DNA from: Beijerinckiaceae bacterium
GTDB lineage: Bacteria; Pseudomonadota; Alphaproteobacteria; Rhizobiales; Beijerinckiaceae
Reading direction: 5' to 3'
DNA length: 25,359 bases
Assembly (NCBI GenBank): GCA_947380915.1
Contig: CANCSY010000022.1
Coordinates: forward strand, 1-25,359
The translations under genes were made by a program, and so were the position numbers. Positions 7,549 to 15,090 of this stretch are shown piece by piece. The notes below the pieces were generated by a model that worked only from the letters and a program-made list of their open reading frames with translations, ran no database searches and had not been told where the DNA came from. Every line of letters starts with the position of its first letter. Positions within the stretch are counted from its first letter, which is position 1.

Positions 7549-8304
7549 ATGAGCGCCGTAACCAGTGAGCTTGCCGGTGAAGTCGCGATTGTGACGGGCG
7601 CAGGCGTTAATACGGGCGCGGTGATTGCGCGGACTTTGGCTATGGCGGGCGCCGCCGTCGCCATCAACTATCGAAACGCCGCCGCTGGCGCCAATGCGAT
7701 GGTAAAGGAATTCCTGGAGGCTGGAGGCAAGGCTGTCGCGATACAGGGGGACGTGACACGTCAGGATGATGTGCGGCGCATTGTCGAGACGACCGTTTCA
7801 ACTTTCGGTGCGCCAGGCATTCTGGTCAATAACGCCAATATTCGCAGTTTCCGGAATGTCATGGACATCACTCTCGAGGAATGGCGCGCCACGCTTGGAC
7901 CTACGCTTGACGGAACATTTTTCTGTGTGCAGGCTTGCGTTCCCCACATGCGCGCACTTGGTCGTGGCGCGATTATCAATATTGGGGGTGGGTCCGGTCA
8001 TTCCGGCCGACCGCAGCGTGCTCATGTAGCTGCGGCGAAGGCTGGACTAGCCGGAATGACAGGGTCGCTCGCATCTGAACTGGCGCCAGATAACATTACG
8101 GTGAATTGCATCGTGCCGGGGAAGATCGATGTACGGCCGCCTGTCGCCGGGCGGGTTCCACTTAAAGTGCACGCACCGCTTGGCCGTCCGGGCGAGATGC
8201 AGGAAATCGCCAATCTGACGAGGTTCCTGTGCAGCGAGGAATGCCGGTACATGACCGGACAGATGCTGCATGTGAATGGCGGCGCCTATGTGACGATCGC
8301 CTGA
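7549..8304 (+). CDS. Short-chain dehydrogenase/reductase fold with missing catalytic residues
   Basis: A 251-residue Rossmann-fold protein of the classical SDR length. Conserved landmarks are present: AIVTGAG..TG nucleotide loop (16-23, with N21 where a glycine is usual), GDVTRQDDV (D68), LVNNAN (93-97) and the C-terminal GRPGEMQEIANLTRFLCSEECRYMTGQMLHVNGG. The catalytic tetrad is mostly gone. The usual Asn is T119 (GPTLDGTFF), the Ser is G147 (INIGGGSG), and the Tyr of YxxxK is V160 (HVAAAK); only K164 remains. Ordinary oxidoreductase chemistry is therefore unlikely. The reading frame and folding residues are intact, so it is not simply a decayed gene. The ATG at 7549 has GGAGG nine bases upstream. 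It is 40 bases after the Bug gene and probably co-transcribed with it. Confidence 0.88.
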   Translation: MSAVTSELAGEVAIVTGAGVNTGAVIARTLAMAGAAVAINYRNAAAGANAMVKEFLEAGGKAVAIQGDVTRQDDVRRIVETTVSTFGAPGILVNNANIRSFRNVMDITLEEWRATLGPTLDGTFFCVQACVPHMRALGRGAIINIGGGSGHSGRPQRAHVAAAKAGLAGMTGSLASELAPDNITVNCIVPGKIDVRPPVAGRVPLKVHAPLGRPGEMQEIANLTRFLCSEECRYMTGQMLHVNGGAYVTIA

Positions 8305-8350
8305 TCTGGGGGGCAGGAAACTCGGTTTGCCGGGCGGAAATTGCGCGCGA

Positions 8351-8365
8351 CGCTGTAAGTCAGCG
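8351..8365. terminator. Weak hairpin between convergent genes
   Basis: CGCTG, TAAGT, CAGCG gives a five-base stem and five-base loop, followed by GTTTC, in the 64-base gap between the SDR gene and the convergent racemase gene. It could end transcription from the left weakly; no long T-run is present. Confidence 0.3.
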
Positions 8366-8368
8366 GTT

Positions 8369-9103
8369 TCAACCCCGCGCGTCACCCTCGAACTGCCCGA
8401 GATAGGGCTTTGCGAGCGGGCTCGCATAGGCGCCGAGCTTGGACGTTTGCAAACCCAGTGCGCCGATGGCCTCCGCAAGCTTGACGGCGCTGGCCACTCC
8501 GTCGATCACGGGCAGTCCATGTTGTTTCGTGAGGCGTGCGGCAAGGTCCGCCATGCCCGCGCAGCCCAGCACGATGGCTTCGGCGCGGTCCTCCAGTTTG
8601 GCCCGTTCGATCTCCTCGCTGATTTTTAGCGAAGCCTGCGACGCCGGATCATCCAAAGACAGGACTGGCACCTCGGCGGCCCTCACCCGGGCGCAGCGCT
8701 GGCTCAGGCCATATTTCATGAGATTGGTTTCGATGGCCGCGATGGACCGCGACAGGGTGGTCACTACGCTGAAGCGGTGGCTGACGAGGCTGGCGAGGTG
8801 AAAGGCCGCCTCGCCGATGCCGATGACCGGCGCGCGCGCCAGAGACCGTGCAGCTTCAAGACCCGTGTCGTCGAAACAGGCGATGATATGGGCCGCCACT
8901 GATTGGGTCTCGCCCTTGGCGATTTCGCGCAAAAGTCCGGGTACGCTGAAGGCCTCGTCATAATAGCCTTCGATGGAAACGGGGCCATCGCCGGGATTGA
9001 CGGCGATGATCTGCGTCCCCGGCGCCGCGACGATGCAGGCGGCAGACCGGACCTTGTCGGTCATTGCGGCGGTCGTGTTGGGGTTCACGATCAGGATTTT
9101 CAT
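8369..9103 (-). CDS. Hydantoin racemase (Asp/Glu/hydantoin racemase family)
   Basis: A 244-residue cytoplasmic racemase that should interconvert D- and L-5-substituted hydantoins (or allantoin) without cofactor, by two cysteines acting as acid and base. Both are visible: C76 in AHIIACFDDTG and C181 in IVLGCAGMADLA, the positions I recall for characterised rhizobial hydantoin racemases. The start MKILIVNPNTT is the usual family N-terminus, so the ATG at 9103 is preferred over an in-frame upstream codon that would lie inside the permease gene. It begins four bases after the permease stop and is the last gene of the polyamine-type transporter operon. This places a racemase with its own importer, apart from the hydantoinase and carbamoylase of the neighbouring operon. 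Allantoin racemase is the main alternative. Confidence 0.87.
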   Translation of the reverse strand: MKILIVNPNTTAAMTDKVRSAACIVAAPGTQIIAVNPGDGPVSIEGYYDEAFSVPGLLREIAKGETQSVAAHIIACFDDTGLEAARSLARAPVIGIGEAAFHLASLVSHRFSVVTTLSRSIAAIETNLMKYGLSQRCARVRAAEVPVLSLDDPASQASLKISEEIERAKLEDRAEAIVLGCAGMADLAARLTKQHGLPVIDGVASAVKLAEAIGALGLQTSKLGAYASPLAKPYLGQFEGDARG

Positions 9104-9107
9104 AAGG

Positions 9108-10007
9108 TCACACGAGCCCCTTGCCTGCGTCCGAACCATGGCGCGCCTGCCTGCTTTGCATCCACCGTATCATCCCGAGCGCGGAGAAGATGACAAGGAA
9201 GGATACGGCGGTCGTGATGGTTCCGAGCGCATAGATGTCTGGTTTGGTGATGGTGGTCGTCAGGCCCTGCAATTCCAGCGGCAGCGTATTGACCGAGCCG
9301 ATGGCCTGGGAGGATCGCGCCAGTTCATCCCACGAGAGCGTAAAGCCGAAGAGCCCGATTCCGATCACCGAAGGCAAGATGATCGGCAGCACCACATATC
9401 GAAAGGTTTGCCATGGCGTCGCGCCAAGATCCCGAGCGGCCTCCTCCAGCCGATGATCGAAGCGATTGAAAATGGCGAACATGATGAGGAGGCCAAAGGG
9501 CAGGGTCCAGGTCAGATGGGCGCCAAGGCCGGAGGTGAAGAGCCCCATGCCTGTGGTCCAGTTGGCGGCCCAACGCCAACCATAGGTCGGTCCGTAATGC
9601 GAAATCACATCGTCGATCAGACGAAATTCCAGTGCGATGCCCAGCGAGGTGATGATGGAGGGCATGATGAGGCTGGCGATGGCGGTGTAGAAGAGGACTG
9701 ACGAGCCCGCAAAGCGCCGACGGAAGGCCATGCCTGCCGCGACTGAAATCACCACAGTGAGGATCATCGTCACCAGCCCAAGCTTCAGGGAGCGCTTGAA
9801 GGCGGCGCCGATGTCGACGATTCCGCCGCCTGAAAAAACCTTGCCAAACCAGTGCAGCGACACGCCATTCATGGGGAATGTCAAGCCGCCTTCGGGTCCC
9901 TGAAACGACAGCACGAAAATGGCGAACATCGGCCCATAGAGAAACAGCACATATACCGCAAAGAAGGCGGCGAGAAGATAGAAGGATCCGGATCGCTTGT
10001 CTCGCAT
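9108..10007 (-). CDS. ABC transporter permease, PotC type
   Basis: A 299-residue inner-membrane protein with six predicted membrane helices, starting with YLLAAFFAVYVLFLYGPMFAIFVLSF near the N-terminus. The EAA loop EEAARDLGATPWQTFRYVVLP contacts the ATPase. The pattern matches the second permease (PotC/PotI) of polyamine-type importers. I start it at the ATG at 10007: AAGGA lies eight bases upstream and only one base separates it from the stop of the first permease. An in-frame start 36 bases earlier would overlap that gene and adds residues unlike the family. Confidence 0.9.
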   Translation of the reverse strand: MRDKRSGSFYLLAAFFAVYVLFLYGPMFAIFVLSFQGPEGGLTFPMNGVSLHWFGKVFSGGGIVDIGAAFKRSLKLGLVTMILTVVISVAAGMAFRRRFAGSSVLFYTAIASLIMPSIITSLGIALEFRLIDDVISHYGPTYGWRWAANWTTGMGLFTSGLGAHLTWTLPFGLLIMFAIFNRFDHRLEEAARDLGATPWQTFRYVVLPIILPSVIGIGLFGFTLSWDELARSSQAIGSVNTLPLELQGLTTTITKPDIYALGTITTAVSFLVIFSALGMIRWMQSRQARHGSDAGKGLV

Positions 10008-10008
10008 C

Positions 10009-10890
10009 TCACAATTCCTTGCGAATGTTGACGAGACGGGCAAGCGACATGATGATGAAGATAGTCGTGCCCAGCAAAATGACGGCGTTGGCGGCGGCGG
10101 CTGGAAATTGGAGGGCGTTCAAGCGCGTTTCGATGATCTTTCCTGCTGAGGCGATCTGCTGGCCGCCCATGACGCCGATGGTGACGAAATCCCCCATGAC
10201 GATGGTGATGACGAAGATCGAGCCGATCACGATTCCAGGCTTGGCCAGGGGAATGATGACCTGCGTCAGGGTCTGCCATGAACTCGCGCCGCAGTCATAG
10301 GCCGCCTCGATCAGGACGCGGTCGATCCGGATCATGGAATTGAAAATCGGCACCACCATGAAAAAGGTGAAAAGATGCACGAAGGCCAGAACGACCGCGA
10401 ATTCGGAGAATAGCAACCACTCGAGCGGGGCGGGGATCAGTCCAAGGGATTGTAGCCCCTGGTTCACGACGCCGTTGCGACCCAGCAGGGGAATCCAGGC
10501 GATCATGCGGATCACATTGGAAGTCCAGAAGGGAATGGTGCAGATCAAAGACAGCATGATCTGCCAGGTTTTCGAGCGTACATGGAATGCAAGAAAATAG
10601 GCGACCGTGAAGCCGATAAGCAGGGTCAGTATCCATGTCAGGAAACAGAGCTTCAGGGTCTTCACATAGGTTTTGAGGATTGTGCAGAGATTGGGCAGAT
10701 CCGCAATGCAGCCTTCGAAAGTGTCCGTATATCCTCGAAAGCTGAGGGCCGGGATAATTTCGTATTCATTATAATCCCAGGCGCTGACAATCACGACCAG
10801 CAACAAGGGCAGGATGAAGAATAGCGCAAAAACGAGCATCATCGGGGCCGCCTGCCACCAGGACTTGAGGGATGTGGAGGGCCGAACCAT
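10009..10890 (-). CDS. ABC transporter permease, PotB type
   Basis: A 293-residue inner-membrane protein with six predicted helices (first at about 13-36, AAPMMLVFALFFILPLLLVVIV). A periplasmic loop contains two cysteines (CIADLPNLC), and the EAA loop is IEAAYDCGASSWQTLTQVIIPLAKPG. It matches the first permease (PotB/PotH) of polyamine-type importers. The ATG at 10890 is preferred; a GTG nine bases earlier (10899) is also possible, and neither has a good ribosome binding site. Translation may depend on the stem-loop region just upstream or on coupling. It is followed by the PotC-type gene with one base between. Confidence 0.88.
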   Translation of the reverse strand: MVRPSTSLKSWWQAAPMMLVFALFFILPLLLVVIVSAWDYNEYEIIPALSFRGYTDTFEGCIADLPNLCTILKTYVKTLKLCFLTWILTLLIGFTVAYFLAFHVRSKTWQIMLSLICTIPFWTSNVIRMIAWIPLLGRNGVVNQGLQSLGLIPAPLEWLLFSEFAVVLAFVHLFTFFMVVPIFNSMIRIDRVLIEAAYDCGASSWQTLTQVIIPLAKPGIVIGSIFVITIVMGDFVTIGVMGGQQIASAGKIIETRLNALQFPAAAANAVILLGTTIFIIMSLARLVNIRKEL

Positions 10891-10937
10891 CAAATGCACC
10901 GTTGAGGCTTATGCGAATAAAGTCAGCGAGGAGGGGA

Positions 10938-10965
10938 TCAGCGCCGCCTTGCATGGCGGCGCTGA
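10938..10965 (-). promoter_or_regulatory. Strong intercistronic stem-loop (mRNA stabiliser or attenuator)
   Basis: A perfect 11-base inverted repeat, TCAGCGCCGCC and GGCGGCGCTGA, with a six-base loop TTGCAT. It fills most of the 85-base gap between the binding-protein stop and the first permease start. No T-run follows on the minus strand, so it is unlikely to stop all transcription. Stem-loops placed here in other ABC operons protect the binding-protein mRNA from 3' decay, giving more binding protein than permease; that role is inferred. Confidence 0.65.
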
Positions 10966-10975
10966 CCGTCAATCG

Positions 10976-12268
10976 TCAAGCAGCGATGAATTCATTCCAC
11001 TTGCGGACCATGTAGTCGTTTTCGTCCATCACCGCATTCCAGCAGGCCACATTGCCCATGCGGTCGTCATAGGAGCCGCCATCGCGCACCGCGCCAGCCT
11101 TCTCCAGCAGTGAGCCGTCGGGCGCCTTGATGTCCTTCTCCGCCGCCTTGCCTTCCATCCAGTAAGCCCATTCATAGGGCTCCATATTGGCTTTGGCGGT
11201 TGACAGCACTGCGGAGTAGTAGCCTTGACGGTTGAGATAGGCGCCCGCCCAGCCAGACAGGAACCAGTTCACGAATTCATAGGCCCATTCGAGCTTCTCG
11301 CCGCTCACGCCCTTCGAGACGCAGAAACCTGAAGCCCAGGAGCGATAGCCTTCCTTGAGCGGTTGGAAGACACAGGGAATGCCCTGAGAGCGCACCTTGG
11401 TCACGGCGGGCGACCACATGGACTGGATGACCGTTTCGCCGGAAGCCATCAAATTGACGCTCTCGTTGAAGTCCTTCCAGAAAGCGCGGAACTGGCCAGC
11501 CTTCTTCGCCTCGATGAGAATCTTGATGGTCAGGTCAATCTCGGCCTTCGTCATGTTGCCCTTGTCGGGGTATTTGTACTGGCCTGTGGCTTCCACGACC
11601 ATGGCGGCGTCCATGATGCCGATCGACGGGATGTTGAGGATCGAGGCCTTGCCCTTGAACTCGGGATTGAGCAATTCAGCCCATGAGTTGATTGGGCGCT
11701 TGATAAGGTCCGGGCGAATCCCCAAGGTGTCGGCGTTATAGACGGTGGGGATCAGGGTCACGAAATCAGTCGCTGTGGTCGAGAAGGTCTTCGAACCAGC
11801 GCCTTCCAGATAGAGCACCTTCCAGGGCGCTGTACCCTGGCCGCCGATCTTCTTGCCGCTCGGCAGTTCGCCCTTGGTGAAGACGGGGGTGATATTATCG
11901 AATTCCTTGATCTTCTTGGCGCTCAATCCAAGAATGTTGCCTGACGGAACAAGCTTCTTGAGGGAGAAATATTCGGTGTCCAGAACATCGAAGGAATTGG
12001 GCTGGGTCACGACGCGCTTGGTGACATCATCCGTGGTGGCGGTGATATATTCGATCTTGATGCCGGTGTCGGCAAAGAATTTCTTGGAGATGTCGTCGCC
12101 TTCGTTCACGGCTGTGCCAAGATAGCGCAAGACCTTCGGTTCGGCGGAGCGCACATAGGGAAAGCCGGTAATGGCGCCCGAGCCAGCGGCAACACCAAAT
12201 GCGCCAGCGGCGCCTTTGAGGACAGAGCGACGGTCAATGTTGGTTCTGGAAGGCGTATCATCAGTCAT
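10976..12268 (-). CDS. ABC transporter substrate-binding protein, polyamine/PotD type, Tat-exported
   Basis: A 430-residue periplasmic binding protein. It has a twin-arginine signal (NIDRRSVLKGAAGAFGVAAGSGAITG, RR at 13-14), so it is probably exported folded. The mature part follows the family-1 fold of PotD-like proteins: PKVLRYLGTAVNEGDDISKKFFADTGIKIEY, later WAELLNPEFKGKASILN, then GYRSWASGFCVSKGVSGEKLEWAYEFVNWFLSGWAG. The ATG at 12268 follows AAAGGAG at good spacing; upstream in-frame codons run into the ATPase gene. It is larger than PotD (about 350), as in the many alphaproteobacterial relatives that bind other amines or amides. The context with a hydantoin racemase suggests a ureide-type ligand, which is inference. 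Confidence 0.88.
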   Translation of the reverse strand: MTDDTPSRTNIDRRSVLKGAAGAFGVAAGSGAITGFPYVRSAEPKVLRYLGTAVNEGDDISKKFFADTGIKIEYITATTDDVTKRVVTQPNSFDVLDTEYFSLKKLVPSGNILGLSAKKIKEFDNITPVFTKGELPSGKKIGGQGTAPWKVLYLEGAGSKTFSTTATDFVTLIPTVYNADTLGIRPDLIKRPINSWAELLNPEFKGKASILNIPSIGIMDAAMVVEATGQYKYPDKGNMTKAEIDLTIKILIEAKKAGQFRAFWKDFNESVNLMASGETVIQSMWSPAVTKVRSQGIPCVFQPLKEGYRSWASGFCVSKGVSGEKLEWAYEFVNWFLSGWAGAYLNRQGYYSAVLSTAKANMEPYEWAYWMEGKAAEKDIKAPDGSLLEKAGAVRDGGSYDDRMGNVACWNAVMDENDYMVRKWNEFIAA

Positions 12269-12305
12269 GCTGAACTCCTTTGGTTTATAGGCTGGTTGTC
12301 TGCGT

Positions 12306-13307
12306 TTATTCCAGCGGGCTTGCGCGCGCGGGATCCCATGCGGCGTGAATGGCCTGCCCGAGCGAGACAGGCGCCGCGTCAAAGTCGTGGTCCGGAATTT
12401 CGGCGGTCAGATCCTGACCGGTTGATGTCATCAGGCTCACGCGGACATGCGCGCCCTGGTATTCGATCTGTGATACGAGCGCGTCGATGACGGAGTGTTC
12501 AGAGGCCTCGGCGTCGGGGCGTAGCGGCAGCAGTTTCAGATGATCATTGCGTACTGCGACCTTGCGATCGTTCTGGACGACGACATTATGACCGCCGATG
12601 AAGCGGGCCACGAACTCGCTGCGTGGTTGGTTGAAGACTTCGCGCGGGGAGCCTTTCTGTTCGATCCTGCCGCCGTTCATCAGCACAACGAGATCGGCCA
12701 GAGCCATGGCTTCATCTTGTGAATGGGTCACATGAATGAACGTGATTCCCAATTCCCTTTGCAGTTTCTTCAACTCGGACCGCATCCGCAATCGCAGGAA
12801 TGGATCAAGCGCCGAAAGGGGCTCATCCAGCAGCAATATCTGGGGAGCGGTGATGAGCGCCCGGGCAAGCGCGACACGTTGCTGCTGTCCTCCTGACAGT
12901 TGGGCAGGCAGGCGTGCGGCATATGGCGCCATATCCACCAGTTCCAGCAGGGTCTGCGCGGTGGCGTGGCGGGAGGTCTTGTCAACCCCCCGCATTTTCA
13001 GGGCGAAAGCGACATTGTCGAGGACCGACAGATGCGGAAACAGCGCATAGGATTGAAACATCATCGCCGTCGACCGCTCGGCCGGCGCGAGATCCGTGAT
13101 ATTGCGTGCTCCCAGAATGACATCGCCACCGCTCACGCTTTCGTGACCGGCGATCATGCGCAAGCTTGACGTCTTGCCGCAGCCAGATGGACCCAGAAGG
13201 CAGCAATAGGTTCCGGCGGGAATTTTCAAATCTATATGGTCGACCGCCAGGACATCGCCATAGCGCTTCGACAGACTTACCAATTCGAGAATTGAGGGAA
13301 CCGCCAT
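12306..13307 (-). CDS. ABC transporter ATPase, PotA type
   Basis: A 333-residue ATPase and first gene of its operon. Motifs are complete: Walker A GPSGCGKTS (39-47), Q-loop FQSY, signature LSGGQ (137-141), Walker B ILLLDEP (157-163) and H195. A TOBE-type C-terminal region follows (VIDALVSQIEYQGAHVRVSL, then HAAWDPARASPLE). The ATG at 13307 has CAGGTGG upstream and directly precedes the conserved ILELVSLSKRYG; the longer open frame to 13376 crosses the promoter. A near-perfect sigma-54 element ends 60 bases before this start. Gene order ATPase, binding protein, permease, permease, racemase is all on the minus strand with short gaps. Confidence 0.92.
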   Translation of the reverse strand: MAVPSILELVSLSKRYGDVLAVDHIDLKIPAGTYCCLLGPSGCGKTSSLRMIAGHESVSGGDVILGARNITDLAPAERSTAMMFQSYALFPHLSVLDNVAFALKMRGVDKTSRHATAQTLLELVDMAPYAARLPAQLSGGQQQRVALARALITAPQILLLDEPLSALDPFLRLRMRSELKKLQRELGITFIHVTHSQDEAMALADLVVLMNGGRIEQKGSPREVFNQPRSEFVARFIGGHNVVVQNDRKVAVRNDHLKLLPLRPDAEASEHSVIDALVSQIEYQGAHVRVSLMTSTGQDLTAEIPDHDFDAAPVSLGQAIHAAWDPARASPLE

Positions 13308-13366
13308 CAAGCCACCTGCCGACGAGCGCCTTATCGGAGGGCGACCGCTTTCGTTGGGTGAAGCAA

Positions 13367-13382
13367 AGCAAAGCATGTGCCA
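13367..13382 (-). promoter_or_regulatory. Sigma-54 (-24/-12) promoter of the PotA-type/racemase operon
   Basis: On the minus strand the sequence is TGGCACATGCTTTGCT. It matches TGGCACrNNNNTTGCw at every fixed position, with GG and GC ten bases apart. Transcription should begin near 13356, leaving a leader of about 50 bases before the ATG at 13307. The same element extended by a second TTGCTT copy recurs before the other minus-strand operon at 22098-22113. Sigma-54 promoters need an enhancer-binding activator, none of which is encoded here. Confidence 0.82.
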
Positions 13383-13647
13383 TTGAGGCGCGATTGGTAA
13401 GTCGAGGGAGTCTGCAGGGGTCGTTTGATCAGGCGCAAGAGGCTGGCCCTGATGTCCTCTTTGGCGTGAAATTACCGCAGGGTCTGAGGGACAGTGAACA
13501 AAAGAGGTTTCGGCTCGGGCGGTGTTGAAGCTGCGGCGTGGTTAGAAGACGGGACCGGGGTAGGGCGGACGCTTGAGCAGGTTGTGTACGCGCCAGCGTC
13601 GTGCGTCGGAAACAGAGAGGTGCGCCTTGCCTTCCAGAAGATCTCTG

Positions 13648-13671
13648 CTCAAATGTTTTGCATGATTTGAG
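13648..13671. promoter_or_regulatory. Inverted repeat, candidate activator site
   Basis: CTCAAAT and ATTTGAG form a perfect seven-base dyad with a ten-base spacer GTTTTGCATG. It lies about 270-290 bases upstream of the sigma-54 element at 13367-13382, a distance suited to an enhancer site. It is AT-rich, with no T-run, so it is not a terminator. The binding protein is unknown. Confidence 0.4.
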
Positions 13672-13744
13672 GGCATGTTTGCCGCAAGCATGATCGTCTT
13701 GCCGATTTTTTAACCATAAAGGTCTTTGGCGCCTGCATGCGATC

Positions 13745-13768
13745 TCTCCTTCGTCTGGTTGAAGGAGA
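13745..13768. terminator. Hairpin downstream of the carbamoylase operon
   Basis: TCTCCTTC and GAAGGAGA form a perfect eight-base stem with loop GTCTGGTT. It sits 57-80 bases past the carbamoylase stop on the minus strand, where the operon should end. No T-run follows in that direction, so it may be a 3'-end stabilising or Rho-linked structure rather than a classical terminator. Confidence 0.4.
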
Positions 13769-13820
13769 CAAGCAGGCCGGGTAAAGATCGGTCATTGATC
13801 TCAATAAAACGATAGAATTA

Positions 13821-13837
13821 TGTATCACATCGATACA
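13821..13837. promoter_or_regulatory. Inverted repeat overlapping the carbamoylase stop (GntR-like operator shape)
   Basis: TGTATC and GATACA form a six-base dyad with spacer ACATC, spanning the carbamoylase stop codon at 13825-13827. The TGTATnnnATACA layout resembles GntR-family operators, but its place at a gene end is odd and it could be chance. Confidence 0.25.
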
Positions 13838-15090
13838 AGGCGGCTATCATATTCGAGGACAGAATTCAGCAGTACCTGGGCGCCTGCCGCGCATTCTTCC
13901 ATGGACGTTGACTCCGCCTCGTTGTGGCTTATTCCGCCTAGGCATGGGACGAAGATCATCGTGGTCGGCGCCACGCGCGCCACATAGGCTGCGTCGTGGC
14001 CCGCGCCTGAAATCATGTTGCGGTGTGACAAGCCGGCCTTGTCGGCGCCGATCCTTACGCATTCGATGAGTTCGGAATGGAATTTCACCGGCGGGCAGTC
14101 CCAGATCCGCTTCTCGTCCCAGGCCAGGTCCAAGGGGGTGAGGATTTCGGACAAGGCGGCGCGCAGCTCCACCTCCATCGCCGCCAGCACCTCGTCATCC
14201 GGGTGGCGGAAGTCGATCGTGAAAAACACCTCGCCCGGTATCACGTTGCGGCTGTTCGGACGATTTTCGATCAGCCCTACCGTTCCCACGGCGTGCGGCG
14301 CGTGGGCATGGGCGATGGAGTCGATGCGATCGACAAGTCGCGCTGCACCCAGCAAGGCGTTCTTGCGCAGATGCATCGGCGTGGCCCCGGTGTGAGCGTC
14401 CTGGCCTGTCACTGTCACTTCGTACCAGCGCATGCCCTGAACGCCCTGCACCACGCCGATCATCTTGCCTTCCTCTTCAAGAATAGGGCCTTGCTCGATA
14501 TGCAGTTCGAACATGGCCTGAAATGGATGGGCTCCCACCGGATCCAGCCCGCGATAGCCGATCGCCTCGAGCGCATCGAGGAAGCGGATGCCCTGCCGAT
14601 CCTCAAGCCCATAGGCGTAATCCCTTGAAAAGGCGCCCGCATAAACCCCAGACGCCAGCATCGCCGGCGCATAGCGGGATCCCTCCTCATTGGTCCAGTT
14701 GACGATCTCGATGGGGGCATTGGTTTCGTATCCCGCCTCCACCAGAGTTTTCATCGCTTCCAGCGCGCCAAGGACACCCAATACGCCGTCAAATTTGCCA
14801 CCTGTCGGCTGCGTATCCAGATGGGAGCCCATGGCGATAGGCTTCAGATCCGAGCGCTTGCCGGGTCGCGTCGCGAACATGTTGCCGATTTCATCAACAG
14901 TCACAACACAGCCAAGCCCTTCAGCCTGAGCGCGAAACCAGTCGCGCACCTGCTTGTCCTCCTGGGTCAGGGTCAGCCGCCTGATCCCGCCCTTGGGCGT
15001 GCCGCCAAAGCGGGCGGTCTCCATCAGCATGTCCCACAGGCGCTGGGGATTGATGGCAAGATTCGGCAACGATAAGTGCGGCGCGTTCAC
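13825..15090 (-). CDS. M20 Zn-dependent N-carbamoyl-amino-acid hydrolase (HyuC/beta-ureidopropionase type)
   Basis: A 421-residue cytoplasmic amidohydrolase that should cleave an N-carbamoyl amino acid (or N-carbamoyl-beta-alanine) to the amino acid, CO2 and ammonia. The dinuclear metal ligands are all visible: H90 (GSHLDTQ), D101 (GGKFDGVLG), E135/E136 (NWTNEEGSRY), H197 (ELHIEQGPILE) and H389 (GISHNEAE). QDAHTGATPM, then RNVIPGEV, mark the lid/dimer domain. The start is a GTG at 15090 whose bases form GTGA with the stop of the hydantoinase, a four-base overlap; a longer frame to 15141 lies wholly inside that gene. This family is usually L-specific, which fits the racemase in the neighbouring operon. 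Allantoate amidohydrolase is a close relative and cannot be excluded. Confidence 0.88.
   Translation of the reverse strand: MNAPHLSLPNLAINPQRLWDMLMETARFGGTPKGGIRRLTLTQEDKQVRDWFRAQAEGLGCVVTVDEIGNMFATRPGKRSDLKPIAMGSHLDTQPTGGKFDGVLGVLGALEAMKTLVEAGYETNAPIEIVNWTNEEGSRYAPAMLASGVYAGAFSRDYAYGLEDRQGIRFLDALEAIGYRGLDPVGAHPFQAMFELHIEQGPILEEEGKMIGVVQGVQGMRWYEVTVTGQDAHTGATPMHLRKNALLGAARLVDRIDSIAHAHAPHAVGTVGLIENRPNSRNVIPGEVFFTIDFRHPDDEVLAAMEVELRAALSEILTPLDLAWDEKRIWDCPPVKFHSELIECVRIGADKAGLSHRNMISGAGHDAAYVARVAPTTMIFVPCLGGISHNEAESTSMEECAAGAQVLLNSVLEYDSRLVSM

Larger units (their letters stand above)
13308..13824. other. Intergenic control region between the two minus-strand operons
   Basis: These 517 bases lie between the carbamoylase stop and the PotA-type start. 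They contain the sigma-54 element at 13367-13382, an inverted repeat at 13648-13671 at typical enhancer distance, a hairpin at 13745-13768, and a gntR-like inverted repeat at 13821-13837. I found no credible protein-coding gene: short open frames lack family features. No NtrC-type TGCACC/GGTGCA dyad is obvious. Confidence 0.55.

Noticed and set aside
13166..13528. 120-codon plus-strand open frame between operons
   Set aside because: It starts inside the ATPase gene in antisense and covers the promoter; no domain or start signal.
13684..13711. Plus-strand terminator GCAAG-N9-CTTGC followed by T6
   Set aside because: The stem is only five bases and no plus-strand gene ends before it; an unannotated small RNA cannot be shown from sequence alone.
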